A stretch of DNA of 64,000 bases from Panorpa germanica (GCA_963678705.1 OY783212.1:1674001-1738000); one strand, 5' to 3'; positions 14,481 to 27,501 are shown, counted from the first letter of the stretch. Program-made: numbers and translations. The notes: a model not told the origin generated them from the letters alone.

Positions 14481-16717
14481 TTTTTAAATTTTGATTTTAC
14501 AAATTATTACATATATAAAGAGCTATTGATATTAATCATAAATATATGGTTACTATTGTACAGGTTTGCTACATCTGGATAACTTATACATATATTCACG
14601 GAATATATATCCTTCCAATCACAATGCATACACTCAAACATATATGGCTGGTGGAATTATCAGACTAGAGTATATTATCGTGGATAAACATTTATATGTA
14701 TACCCGAAAGACGACTATTATATTATTTTGTAAAATAGGAATGGTAATTTAAATTTGATGTAAGAAGTTGAGTTTAGACAAATCGGCGTAGGATATAACT
14801 GAGTTTAAATAAGACTTTTTTGAGGGATCCATTAGATTCTCCAAGTAACATAGTCCGCTTAATCGCATCTCGAAGCCTTTGTTTGATTCAATACGCAGGT
14901 AATTCATAAATGTAAAGTTATAATGCAGATACACATGTCAAATAATGCTTGAATTGTTGAAACTTGAATATTGCTTTCGTCGTTATCTCAAAACATAGTA
15001 TTGGAAGATATACGACTAACGAACTGGTCGATTATAGATTTGTTTAAAGCAAATTTAAATATTTCAAATCACTTTAAAAAATAAATAAAAAGGAAAGAAC
15101 ATGTATTGTCGCGTCCACTGTTAGTTTTATTATACTCCATGACTTTATACCACTCAGAGTGGAGTTCAGCTTTTAGAGTCAGACAGTTCAGTTCAGGCTA
15201 TCGGTTTTGTTGAGTTGAGTTGAGTTGTGCATTGGACCTGTGCATATCACTAACAAACAAGTTGAAGAGCATGAGGGGGAGTACAGGTGACTGGTGAGAG
15301 AATAAACCTGAGCCAAGTGAACGAATCTGACGAAAGTTTCTACAAAAACATGTGTGGAGTAGCTGCAGCGTATGTTACGGGTACGCTTAGTACGGGCAGT
15401 AACTATTTGTAAAAAATATCACATCCACGTGTTGTCTCACGTAGAGTTGAACGACGAGGGATGCTGACAGTAAATGGAATTTGTTGTAAAACAAGGGGGT
15501 TGCTAAGTGTAATGCAAGTTCAAGGGGCTCTCCATGACATGACGTGACAGAAATATTCGATATTTAGTTGTCATGTGTTCGTATTCTTCTTACGATTTGT
15601 TTGGTGGTGGAGCTAAATTATGTACAGTGACGGCTCGTGACATGATTTAAAGTATAGGCAATTAATTTATGTTGTGAAAGTTCATCACGTGAAGGCATTC
15701 TGTAAGGGCAGCTAACTATTACTTTTCTGAAGGAAAATTCTCTAAATATTTCAATAATTCATTAATTAATTTTGAATCACTGAACGAATATTTGGTATTA
15801 ACAGGAAAAGTACGAAGGTTATGATACAATTATTTATTATTTGGTAACAAGTCAATTTCAATTCTATGCTTGTGATACGCCACACCATTGTGTTGCCCTT
15901 TTGCCAACATGCTGTAATTTGTTTCATAAAATAATTTGAAGAAATTGAATTTTTTCTATAATTTTAAAATTCTACTTTTTATTCCTTTTGGACAAAGTTA
16001 TTTTGTTTCATCAAGAAAACTGAAGAATTCGTATTTTTTTCTAAAATTATTTAGCTAGTAATAAAGGATTAGGACGCGCAAAGTCAGTGCTCGTTAATCA
16101 AATAAAATTTCATAATACTGACCGCTCACCATCACTTACAAATTATTTGCTATGTATAAACGTGACCTTTTTAATTTGTAAATTTATGACTAATATAATG
16201 GCATCTTTAAAACAGATGTAGTATATAAAATTAATATGGAGATAAAACAAGAGAACTTTCTTCTTTTAATAGTGTTAAACTTTCAGCAAATGTTTCCAGT
16301 TATGCGACTGCTAATTATTCGCAGCTGCGTTTGTACTACAATGAAATCTGGGGCAGAAAGAAACTTTGGACAATTTCAAATCTAAAAAGTATAAGGTGTA
16401 TCAGCTTTATGTCATAAATTAAATTCGGTGAATGATTAAATTGTCTAATAATTCCTGTTGCAGTATTGAAATGGTTTGTTAGCGTGACACGACGCGAAGT
16501 TGAATTAACTGCGTTTCGTGTGGGTTTCTAATTCAATAATAATTTACCTTTATTGCCGGTCATTACGCTCGGTGCAATTAACAGCACTGCGATTATCATT
16601 ACGTTGAAGAATGATTACGTACTTTCAATTTCTGTGCTTTTAAATTAGACGCCTGAGTGAGAAACATTAAATATTGGCCCTCTTGTTCTGTCATTTTAGG
16701 AATTGCTATTCTATAGG
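14481..16717. other. AT-rich region, possible noncoding exon
   Basis: Mostly featureless. At 15150-15300 a GC-richer run contains CAGTTCAGTTCAGGC, a GTTGAGTTGAGTTGAGTTG repeat and ACAG/GTGACTGG, which could be a donor. A transcribed leader exon is possible but unproven. Confidence 0.3.
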
Positions 16718-17818
16718 CTTGTTTACACTAATGCAATTTATCTAAATATTATCTTTGTCGTAGAAAGATAGAGATAACACAATATTCAAATATTGATAAA
16801 ACAGAGATAGCACTAACACAATGAAAGGATCAATTTGATTCCAATTTGGAATTTGGTTTCCAATCTCTTCTAGAAAACACTGTGCACGAAGAAAACATTC
16901 TTGTTGCCTAGGTTAGGGAGAAGAGTGGAAAGGAGGGTGGAGGAGGAGTCACAAAAAAAGGAGTATTTTGAAAAGAATGGAATGGCGCCAGAGGAGGCAG
17001 AAAGAAGAAGACACAAGTGTGGAAGAGAAGCTAAGGAGCAGAGACAGAGAAAAACAGCAACAGGAAAGAATGGAAATAATTGAGAAGAGCAAATATTATG
17101 AAAGATACAAGAGGATTTGGGAGAGAGAGAGAGATACCAGAATACATAAGAGAAAAAGACACACGAATCAGGAGAATAATCGCAAGATTCAGATTGGGAA
17201 ACGAGGAGAAAGGAAACAGATACTGGATAAAGAGAAAGGAAAGAATGTCCATGGTGTGCGGAACGGAGATAGAAACACATTAAGTTTTCATATGAGAAAA
17301 GGGTAAAAAACCGAAAAGAATATTGTCCAGATGTTAAAGAGAGGCAGGGAGGAAGAGGTGGATGGCGGAGATAGAGAAAAGGAGCGAGGAAAGAGAAGTA
17401 AAGGCAGAGTAGAAACAGGTGGGAAAGTAGCAGAAAGAGTGAAGCAGTAGGGATTTAAATTTATATGTTTTGTTTTTTCTTTTGGAAGGAGTGAGAATGT
17501 TTAGATATAATAAGGATCACAAATGTATTTAAGCACAATGATATGTAATTTAATGATTTAAGGAAGAAGAATGCAGAAAACAAGTATGTAATGGCAAAAA
17601 CATTAAAAATAATAATATAATCAATTTAACCACAATACAACATTGTGGTGTATGTATTTTTGTACTGTATTTAAAGCGGGATATACTCCGTCACCCACCA
17701 CCAGAGACACTCTAACCCTTCAAATCCTCTACAGATATTAGAACACCCATTGCAACATAGATAAACTTTATCTTAATCGTGCAGTGTATTACTGTATCTT
17801 GTTTCAGTGTGGACGAGC
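16718..17818. repeat. Possible inverted-repeat element interrupted by LINE copy A
   Basis: GGCTTGTTTACACTAATGCA at the left and, read from the right end at 17818, GGCTCGTCCACACTGAAACA are similar. Similar AT-rich words with TTTATCT follow on both sides. An older element split by LINE copy A would explain this. The arms are short and diverged. Confidence 0.35.
16900..17620 (+). mobile_element. LINE relic: reverse transcriptase C-terminal region and 3' UTR (copy A)
   Basis: This purine-rich DNA encodes, over three frames, EYFEKNGMAPEEAERRRHKC, then EIPEYIREKDTRIRRIIA followed by RFRLGNEEKGNRYW, and a decayed Cys/His knuckle VCGTEIETH. These are the post-RT sequences of a non-LTR retrotransposon common in insects. 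Frameshifts and stops make it inactive. The 3' UTR word ACAATGATATGTAATTTAATG is shared with copy B. The element runs out in an A-rich tail near 17620. The pyrimidine-rich open frames opposite are shadows. Confidence 0.75.
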
Positions 17819-18659
17819 CTTACAGTTACATGAATATCATGTAAAACTGCTGTCTGATTGATTTTTGCGTTGTTTTCGAAGATTGTCGTTCTTCTGGTGT
17901 TCAGCTTTGTTGAATAGTTTCTTTGATTGCCTCGTACCCTGTCGGTTCCTCACATGTCCCGGCGACAACCTATCTCCAGGTTCCTTCAGGCTCCAGTGAT
18001 TACAGGTATCAAATTAATTCCTTACGTATTTGATTTCAAACTTTCATTAGTGTTCCAAATTAAAACTAATATTTTTCATTTCATTTTAAATAATAATAAT
18101 TAATTATTTAAATCTAATTACCGCTTATTAATTTTAAATGTTTTGGACACGGTTTATTATTTTATTTATTTGAACATTCTGATAAAATTTTGTTATGTAC
18201 CCGTTCATGCGAATTATTTTTAAGGAAAAGTAGAAAAGTAGGTGCTCTAAAATAAAGGTCAATTTATCAATAGTTACTTTGATAACTAATAAAAACTTTC
18301 TAAACAAATTTAGGGCACAAATTATTTGCGGAAATATACGCGTATTGCCGTACAACAAGTAATTAAATATTTCCGAATTTAATTACCGTTGTGCTAATTA
18401 CAGCAGAATAAATGTTTTACAATGCGTTTCCTATGAGATCTTCACTTTCCTTAGGTAACAGGTAATCATATTTCCCATCAATTTAATGAAATGTTTAGTA
18501 GCTAGTGATACGAGTATCTTTACAATTAACATTTACATATTCATTCCGTAGCTGTAATTAAAATTTCTCATAGAAATACATCATTGATTTATTGACTGAC
18601 TGAGAAATACGGAAAGAAATCATTAAGAAGTGATGAAGATATTGCTGTTTAAATAGTTT

Positions 18660-19905
18660 GAATATAACTGAATAATGGGAAGTAATAGAAAAGGGTTATG
18701 ACGGAGGGGTGATGATCGGCGAAAACAGGAAAATATGTACCTTAGTTTATGCATATTGGCGAAAAGAAAAGGAGAACTAAATTAGATGATAGAACGGCTG
18801 GAACTGAATACGGAAAGAACATGGTGTTCTAAAAAGAGGGAGGTAAAAGGATAAAGAGAAATTGAAAATATAAAGTAGATGACGTTGAGGAGGTATCTGT
18901 GATACACGTTTAAAAATAACAACGAAAAGAGGTGCAAACAAAAGCGAAGAAGGTGGATTTAGCGATGAGAATAATGTGGAGAGTAGGGGAAAAGGTGTTT
19001 GTGGCGGATATACAAAAGAGGCTATGGATGTTTGATAGGCTCATGAGGAGCATGATGCTGTACGGAGCAGAGATATGAGTACGGAAAGACTAAAAGAAAT
19101 TGGAAAATATACAGGAAAGGTATATCAAATGGGTATTATATGTATATGGTAATGGAGGAGATGAAAAAGAACAAAATAAGAATCGAAGCAGAAAGGAGGG
19201 CAATTAGATTCAAAAGAGAAATGCTGAAAGCTAGATCCTAAGGAAAGTAAGAGAAGAGAGTAGAAAGAAGTGTGGAAGATGAGAAACGAAAATGAGATAA
19301 GAGTACTTTGAAAGGAACGAACTGAATGAGGGATGGCAACAAAAGAGTCAGAGAGAAGAATAGAAAAAGACACAAGTGTGGAAGAGGAGCTAAGGAGCAG
19401 AGATAGAGACATACAGCATTAGGAATGAATGGAAAAAATTGATAATAGCAAATATACAAGAATATTTGGGAGAGAGAGATACCGGAATACAAACGAGAAA
19501 AAGAGCCAAGAACATAATAAAATCGCAAATTTAGATAGGGAAATGAAGAGAAAGGCAGAATATACTGTGAAAATAAAGAGAAAAAGGATGTGCAGGGTGT
19601 GCTGGAGATAAAAGAGAGAATGTGAGAAAAGAGTAAAAAGTGAAAAGGGATGCAGTGTAGGTTAGAGGTGGATGGCGCAGATAGAGAGAAGGAGTAAGGA
19701 AAGAGAAGGAATGGTAAAATAAACACAGATGGGAGAGGAGTAGGAAGAGAGAAGCTTATTTTTATTATTTTTTTTTTGTTGGAGTAGAATGGATAGATAA
19801 AATAAGGGTCACAAATAAAATGTAATTAATCACAATGATATGTAATTTAATGATTTAAGGCGGAAGAATGTAGTGCCCAATGGTGCAAAACATTTAAATA
19901 AAATA
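18660..19905 (+). mobile_element. LINE relic, longest copy of the 17-23 kb family (copy B)
   Basis: The first half carries broken RT/thumb sequence, including KRLWMFDRLMRSMMLYGAEI, the MYGAEIW hallmark that follows the RT domain, and LENIQERYIKWVL. The second half matches copy A, ending in a CRVC knuckle remnant and a RWMAQIER segment. The 3' UTR matches copy A and ends in an AAATAAAATAAG-type tail. Several frames are needed, so it is inactive. Confidence 0.75.
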
Positions 19906-21085
19906 AGAAAAAAAATGTATGTTATATGTTGTAGTCGCACTGGCCTAAGAGTTGAAGAACTATCTGTCGAAATACTCCTCATTGTTCTCCTTGCACTTGA
20001 TTCGAACTACTTGGGATCGGAGTCCAAAACGGTCAATTGACTTGAAATTTTCAGAATGATTAGATAACGATAACATTTAACTGATGAGGTTTATAGCACG
20101 GCAACTACTTCAAATCCTTAGTTTGGTATTAAATATAAATTTTTAAAACACAAACAATTAATCAAGTCCAGAAGTTCACTAATCTAAAACTAATGAATCT
20201 CACGAAGCGACAGGGTTGTTGTACTAAACCATAACATATGTCAGTGTACCACTGTACCACATGATACATGTTTCGCACACTAGCAGTGAGGACTGCAATA
20301 CGAGTATGTCAATGTCTCACGAACTATCTTTATCTGTTAACTAGACAAGTGTTTTCTATTTGTGATTCAATATTTAACTAAAAACGTACAACGCATTAAA
20401 GCAAAACATTCATCACTGGTAAATAAAATTGACAGTTTCTTTGTAACCGCAAATAAAACAGGCGACAGTCATTCGTTTTGAGACAGACTTTAGTTCCTTT
20501 TTGGTTCTCATTTCTTCTTTCTTTCTAAGCATTATTTTCATGCTAAATAGGATAGTTGCCATATTATTTCTTGGTGTAAGGTAGAAGCATCTTCAAGACT
20601 TTATGAATTTATTATATGTATATTATATTTATAGTAAATGTCATGACTACTTTTAGCCTACAGCCTTATTAAGCTGAACCCTAGGTTGCTTAACGCCTAA
20701 GCCTAGAGTCGATTTTAGGCCAAGACTCTATACTGAAAGCGCAAAATCAATTGAATTATTACTAGATAAAATTGCCTGTTAAACTAATTCGAAGGACTTC
20801 TTTTTTTTAATCAATCTCACAAAATCAATTTTAGCTAGTCATAGTTGCCTGCCAAAATCAATTGCATCTATTTCCTTGCTGCAGCCATGTAGCCTATGCT
20901 TAAAAGGGGGCCATGATGTAATTATTTATTAAACAAATACCGAACAGATATTATATAGTATATTCAAATTTGATTTTTTTTAAAGTTGATCTAAAATAAA
21001 ATGGCGTCCTTAAACCGAAAGCATCCAATGCTAATAGTCCATCTTATCCTACTCATTAATATGAGGATAAATATAAATTGATACA

Positions 21086-21322
21086 TCATAATTCTATCGA
21101 TTGGTAACAGACAGACAAACCGTCTGCACTATGACAGCATTCGATTCTTTTGAATTCTTCAGTTATGTGTGCGAATGATGTGCCTCCAGGCGAAATAAGC
21201 CTCTCCTCTTCCTTGCCGGATTGAAGCACCACACCACGCACCGACTTTATGCATTCCTGTCCGATCACCGCGGTCGGATCGCCATCGCCAATGGTCCATC
21301 GAGTACTGTGTGCCACAAACAC
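21086..21322 (-). other. GC-richer open frame of 78 codons, unrecognised
   Basis: The minus strand encodes STRWTIGDGDPTAVIGQECI, KSVRGVVLQSGKEEERLISP and GGTSFAHITEEFKRI in one frame, with a codon mix more protein-like than any other orphan frame in the left 33 kb. There is no recognised domain and no clear partner exon. GTGCGTGG at 21235-21242 (minus) could be a splice donor. It may be an isolated exon or chance. Confidence 0.25.
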
Positions 21323-21720
21323 TATTACATTGTCTATCCGTTTGTCCTCTTGTTCATTGGTATTTGGTGATAAGGCGAACTCGAAACGTCGCGTCGCGTT
21401 GTTAGAAATATTATCGAAGATTGTTTAGTGAATAATGAATTCCTTCATAAAGTGTAGACATCAGCAGAGGTGACGAGAGTTAGGTTTATGAGTTAAATTC
21501 ACAGAGGCCTGTTCCATGTTACAACGAAAAATACGGTTTGGTCGGTGTTGCTGGAAGACGCTTACCATTTTAGTACAGCTAATTCCAAGCTTCTCATATA
21601 TGAAATTTAATGCAGTGCTAGTCAAATATGCTAGCTAGTAGCAAACTAATTCTAAATATCATTTTCTACCCGGGAAGTACTAATATTTTTAAACATTTTT
21701 GTTTAGTATTAGCTTAAAAA

Positions 21721-21905
21721 TCGTATAGTTCCAATTACGAGAGTGTGGCGCTGACTCATTTTTAAAACAAGTTGTGCCATACAAATGTACGTTACAATGA
21801 AAAAGCACTGTCTCACTAATCTTTTTATAATGTGTATAAAAACGTATAAGATAAAATTCACCATTGTATCCTAGATACGACTCTTTTATCCTCTTTTAAT
21901 CATAA
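21721..21905. repeat. Dispersed repeat with TATAGTTCCAATTACGAGA, copy 1
   Basis: It shares AAAACAAGTTGT, AAAAAGCACTG, TATAATGTGT, AAACG..TA..ATAAAATTCA and the order of these words with 24925-25110, and its start with about 55365-55470. Confidence 0.6.
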
Positions 21906-22813
21906 GTAACCGCCAAACTAAAAATAGAAAACGTGTTTTTATTTAACTAAACCTGTCTAAAAGTTAATTTTGAGAGAAGGATTGAAGTTAATCAACTGTA
22001 GAATAAGTTATAAGAGTAGGAGAGGGGTAGTTGCCTTGAAATGTATGGTCAAGTAAGTGGAAAAACGGATTATATGGTAAAAAGTACTTAGGCCATTCTA
22101 TTAAAAGAAAAAAAAATTAATTAAAACTATTTAATTAAATGTAAATTTATTTTATAAATTAAAAGTATTTAATTAAACCGTTTTAGAAGATTTTTGGTTA
22201 AAAAGATTTAATTTTAAATGAAGCATGTATCGCATTAAAACTGTAAGTAATTTTTGGAATTCCCTTTAAAAAATCGCGACTTGTAGTTAGAAGGCTCGGT
22301 TCTTTAACTGTTTTAGTATAGTCTTTATATCCGCATTTCGAACTCGGCCTTTGACCACAGTTGAGTTTTACAGCAGATCGTGAAATGCTCTTCCTCAGTG
22401 CTGCAATATTTTTATTGGAGTGTATTTGCTGACCAAGTGTGCCACTGTGAACAGAGTAAGGTGGAAGATATCTACATTAGCTGAACAGGTCCCAAAAAAA
22501 TATTCCCGCGGAACAGTTTCTGCAGTTCACTCTACGCTACTCTGCTACTTTGTAGCCATAGTGTGCCAAACGGATTATCAGCATGAGTAATGGTCTATTC
22601 ATTTCCATGTACAGGTACAGGTACAGCTGAAGATGCAGAATTATGTTAAATGGCTATTTTGGCACACTTTGAGGACCGTGAATGCGTGGATACAAACGTG
22701 TTTGTACCGTGTCAATAACAACTGATAAGAATCAATGATTATTTAGAAAGATTAGACTTGTAAGTTTTAGGCAGTGGCGTACGTGGAAATTCGTGCTGAA
22801 TTACTTAGTATTT

Positions 22814-23371
22814 ATTATTATTTATTTTTTAATGTTTTTGTCATTTGGCACTACATTCTTGTGCCTTAACTCATTTATTTACATGTCTCTCACTCCTTCC
22901 AAAGGAAAAAGAAAAATATATATAAATTTATCCTTATAAATATAAAAACAAAACTGCTACTGCTACTGCTTCGCTCCTCCTACTGCTCTCCCTCTTTTTT
23001 CTATTCTGCCGTTTCTTCTCTTTCCTCGTTCCTTTTCTCTATCTCCGCCATCCACCTCTTTCCTTCACTACCTCCTTTTACTAACTGCCCAATATTCTTT
23101 TCGCTTATTACCTTTTTCTCACTTGAAAACTTAATGTGCTCCAGTGTTTCTATCTCCGTTCCGCACACCCTGCTTATCCTTACCTCGCTATTTGCTTAGT
23201 ATCTGTTACCTTTCTCCTCGTTTCCCAATCTAAATCTGGCAATCCTTCTCATGTTTTTGTGTCTTTTTCTCTTAAGTATTGTGGTATCTCTCACCCAAAT
23301 CCTTTTATATCTTTTGTTGTAATTACTCTTCTCAATTTTTTCCATTCTTTCTTGTTGTTGATTCTTACTTA
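22814..23371 (-). mobile_element. 5'-truncated LINE insertion with 16-bp target duplication (copy C)
   Basis: On the minus strand it reads RRIARFRLGNEEKGNRY, then VRISRVCGTEIETLEHIKFS and RWMAEIEKRNEEREE, then a 3' UTR ending in a TAA-rich tail. Both flanks carry GAATTACTTAGTATTT (22798-22813 and 23372-23387), so the ends are exact. One in-frame stop after NRY shows that it or its source was defective. Confidence 0.88.
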
Positions 23372-24654
23372 GAATTACTTAGTATTTGAGTACATATATG
23401 AAGAATGTTTCTAAGCACTGCAATAAAAAAATATGGAAAAGCAATATAGCGAATCATTTCCAAAAATCTGAATAATTTTATTAGGGACTGGCTCTGAAGA
23501 CAAGTTTTAATGCAAATCTTTAAGTCCGGCAGTCTGTTGCTAAATGACTCATTCTGCAAGTAAGTAATGAATCTACTTTTACGGAAGTTGTTTTGAAAAC
23601 CCACGCGCGGCATATTGAAACAACTTTTATTCCGCGGCTGTTTAATTACAGTTTCTCTAACATTGTGATTATAATTTGTTGAATAATTATGAATTATGGG
23701 TCAATGTTATAATGCGTGCTCATGTACCACCGTCCACCGTCCACATGTGCGATGTCCGAGAAGTCCCGCGATGAGTACGATTTTCACCTGTGACCATCAA
23801 GATGACCATTTCACCAATATGCAAGTTGCAGACAAGTAACAGACGTTCGTACCATGTCCACGTCACGTCGGCCCCGATTCGTATTATATTTCTAGAACAA
23901 ATATTTCAAATTTCTTTTCAATCTTTGTGAAATTTATTTATGGGTTTATTTTCTTTTTGTTTATGATCCGGTCATCAGCGAACGAGCCCTACGGCTACAA
24001 AACGTTTAAGTTCGTTTATTTTGAACTCATAAATTTTTAAAAAGATAGAGATAGAACGATTTAAGAGAAAGGGATGGAGTATGTGAAACACAGAGTCGAA
24101 TTGTAAAGAAACTATTACGCTTTCTTTTATATACAATCGTTGTACTTTTCCAAACTTCTAGTATGGTGCAGTATTGTAGTTTTATTTTAACATGGGAGTT
24201 GAATTCTGAACGTTGCTATGTTGTATTGTACAAGAACATGTACCCGTTTATTGATCTATTGATGTGGATTATCATTCTTGTAAATTTCTGAAAGTAGTCA
24301 TTACAAAAATTTGCTCGTACATTTGTGTACATCGTACCCCGGTTTATGGTAAATCTTGCTTTCATGGTCTAAAATATGAATAAGTAAGTAACGGAACATA
24401 AGAAACAGAAACACTTTACGTTTCTGCACAGAGAAACATCAAAAACAAGAGTTCGTAGGTTCGTATTTAGGCAGTCCTAGCTGTAACGATATTAGCTACA
24501 AGAAAGCGTCGCTCTTATCAATACCATAAGAACTATTTATTTTACTTGTCTTGATCATTTTGGCTAATGTCTTAATCGAATGAAATTGTCGTTTGCAGTT
24601 ACATATGTACACCCTCGGATGACTGTAAATATTTTGCAACATATGAGTAGATTT

Positions 24655-24800
24655 TGTACTGTTAATTAAGTGTGATATGTAGAAACCTAAACCTCGTTTT
24701 ACACGGTAGATACCTTCCAACGAAATACGCATAAGAAAATCCATTCTGCATATGATAAAATTGAGTATGTGTTCCAGAACTATAAAAAGCCTTGTAAGTT
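24655..24800. repeat. Repeat with CCTAAACCTCGTTTTACAC, copy 1
   Basis: CCTAAACCTCGTTTTACAC, then GATA.A..TTCCAA.GAAAT.CGC.TAAGA, recur at 48630-48790. The 121-codon open frame across it on the minus strand ends in the same repeat as the 107-codon frame at 48 kb, so neither is taken as a gene. Confidence 0.55.
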
Positions 24801-24924
24801 TAAAAATAGAACTATATTTTTTTCTAAAAATTAATATAAATTCTACAAAATATGTTAACAAATTTCATTTATGTTATTATTAAAAGAAGAAATGTACATT
24901 TTAGTGCATAAGTATATGATAGTA

Positions 24925-25110
24925 TAGTATAGTTCAAATTACGAGAATTCGGCGGCAACACTTACTTAAAACAAGTTGTATGGTGCAAACTGCCGATATA
25001 ACTAAAAAGCACTGATTTACTTATTTTTCTATAATGTATGCAGAAACGAATAACATAAAATTCATTATCGTATTATAGATTTATACCGCCCTTATAACTT
25101 GTTTTACTGT
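24925..25110. repeat. Same dispersed repeat, copy 2
   Basis: TATAGTTCAAATTACGAGA, TTAAAACAAGTTGT, AAAAAGCACTGA, CTATAATGTATG and ATAACATAAAATTCA match the 21.7-kb copy in order. Confidence 0.6.
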
Positions 25111-25194
25111 GATTTGGACTTCTATATCACATTCTTCCATATAATAAATATTTACAATTCATAACTTCTAGATTAAACTTCAAAACTAATTATA

Positions 25195-25450
25195 TCTTCT
25201 CACTTTCTCTGTTCCCTACTCTCTACTTCACCATTCTAAACTCCATGTTTCTTTCCTTTTCCTCTCTCTCTTCTTCCTTCCTCTCTGTATCTCCGCTATC
25301 TATCATCTTTCTTCTCTTGCTCCTCTCATCACCTCCTCTATCTTCTTTTCCCTAGCACACTGAACATTCTCCATATTTGCTCTGCCATCCATCTCTTTCC
25401 TTCTTGATCTTTTCCTTCAGTTATTTCTTTTGCCTACTTACTTTCTTTTT
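25195..25450 (-). mobile_element. Decayed LINE tail (copy D)
   Basis: A pyrimidine-rich block whose minus strand contains KRWMAEQIWRMFSVLGKRR-like sequence, resembling the knuckle and tail of copies A-C with many stops. The assignment rests on composition and weak similarity. Confidence 0.4.
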
Positions 25451-26505
25451 TCATATAGGCATGTAAAACATAAAAAATCATAATTACAATTGCGTAGAGG
25501 ATTACGTGTATTGAATTATAATGTAGGAAAATGAAGATTTATTAAATGTATAATTAAATTGACATCAATCAAACATAGACAATATGGGACTGCCACGTCA
25601 AGATCCCTAATTTATTTTATATATATTTACCCTCAAGTTTTACTGTTCGGTCCTGAAGAGAAGGGACCTGTTCATTTAAAATTGTTTGCTTGCAGAAGTG
25701 GACCTCGATTTGCAGCTAACTTCAAAAGACAGCCATGAAGTGTTTGGTCTGCGCTTCGCAGTGCGTTCGTCCCAACGTGCGGTGCGGTTCTTGCGGCTTT
25801 AATTTCGAATTTCGGCGCACAAATACTTAACGAGTAAATATCGTTTATATTTGTAGAAAGTTTAATTAAAGATAATTCATCATTTATAAGAAGAACAAAT
25901 GTCTTAGCGAGCTGAAGCACTGAAACACTTTCCGAGATTCTTTGCGTTCTATTTATCTTAAGTGGCAGCGGAAGTATTACATAAACTGTAGGATGACATG
26001 AAGAATTAGAGTCATTGTCATTGTATAACGTAATTTGCTATAATTAATTCTTATTTTCGTTTATTAGGTATTATTAAACTTTTAAGCGACAAATTTAAAC
26101 CTGACAACGAATTCAATAACATCATAATTGGCTTGTTAACTATTTTTTTATTATCGGAATTTTAAAATTTTCATTTATATATCTGTGGCTTTGTTTTAAA
26201 AGTTTCAATGCCAAAGTTCCAAATTTGGAATAGAGATCACTGTTTGAAAGAATTACATTGAAAGTTTTTATTTCAAATTATTTTAATTTCAATTGACATA
26301 AAGTTAACCGTATCGGTTCATATGAAGTTATCGTTAAATTTAGTAATCGTTTTTATTTATTCTTATTTATTACATTCATAATATCAAAACTAATATATGT
26401 TGCTGAAGATTGATTTTAGTAGTATCTGACATTTAAATATAATGCATCTCTTTTACACTCTGTTGTGAAACAGAGATGGCATTTCATCAAGGGTAGGTAT
26501 CGATC

Positions 26506-26881
26506 ATAATAGGCTTGTGAACTATGTCTTAATTTCTATAAAACTACTATATGTTGATAAAGTTGACTACCAGAACCGTAAATGTCCAATTATTTTTAAT
26601 AACTCCTTATGTTTTAGGAGATATTAACAATTAAAAAACTCATTTTAACTCTTTAATAATTAAAGAGATACATCGTTATAGAAAATTCCAATGCATATTA
26701 CGTCACATACCACATGCAACCCTGTTTTATGCAACAGAGACGCGTGTGATGTATAAATTTTGATCTCTTTAATTATTAAAAGGAGTAAAATTGCTATTTT
26801 TATTGAATATTTAAGTTTCATAGGCTTTACTATTAATATGGTACAGTTTTATAGAAATTAAGATTTCACGAACCCATTATT
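26506..26881. repeat. Foldback element
   Basis: CTTAATTTCTATAAAACT in the left part (about 26528-26547) recurs in reverse near 26846-26866, flanked by further matches (GGCTTGTGAACTAT against GGGTTCGTGAAAT). Inside, CTCTTTAATAATTAAAGAG (about 26649-26667) is itself a perfect palindrome and recurs in reverse near 26763-26781. No coding sequence. Confidence 0.6.
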
Positions 26882-27501
26882 CGCACCATTATGAGGTCTC
26901 CAAGTATGGGTAACTATTATTGTCCACCCACTAACATTCTGCACTTCAAATTAATGGCTTCTATTACAATGTAGATATAATTCTAATCGATAGTAATTAA
27001 TTATTACAACAACAGTTATATAATAAGCATGGCATGTGTTTTACAAAATGAAATGATCGTAAATAGAACAACTTATACGTCAGATTAGCAAACAGGAAAT
27101 AAAATTAGAATAACGGAAGTTCTATTGTTAATTTAATAAGCGTCATCATCTAACACGCTGGCATATGTAAATCATAGAGGCATTATTTAACTACGAGTCT
27201 ATGAGTATCAACAATTGATCGCTGAATTATGTCAACAATTAAAAGTCAATAACCTCAAAAATTAAGTTTTTACTTTAGTTGTAGTTGGTGCTGAAGTAAC
27301 AGCACTGTGTTTGGTTTTGGAGGCCAATCGTCTAATTAGCACGATGTGTCATCAATATGTATAGAACGCAAATTCAATTGGATTTAGTAATGACTTCACG
27401 TAAATTAGAAGATTTTGTATTTTCGGATTATAAAATTAATAATCAGCATATGTTACACACACATAAAATTACCGCGAGAGCATATAATATAAGATAACTT
27501 G

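Larger units (their letters stand above)
19906..22797. other. AT-rich region without a supported gene
   Basis: It contains the patch at 21.1 kb and one dispersed repeat (21.7 kb). A CAGTGGCGTACGTGG hAT-end-like word lies at 22773, just before LINE copy C. Nothing else recognised. Confidence 0.5.

Noticed and set aside
15624-15890. hAT MITE suggested by CAGTGACGGCTCGTGAC
   Set aside because: The opposite end does not match well enough and no 8-bp duplication was seen.
16870-17280. Open frames of 73-136 codons on the minus strand rich in Ser/Phe/Leu
   Set aside because: They lie opposite the purine-rich coding strand of a LINE relic, so length and composition are antisense artefacts. The same applies to the 162-codon frame at 19238-19726.
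24496-24861. 121-codon minus-strand open frame
   Set aside because: Part of it (KRGLG region) is a dispersed repeat also found in the 107-codon frame at 48584-48907. The remainder has no family features.
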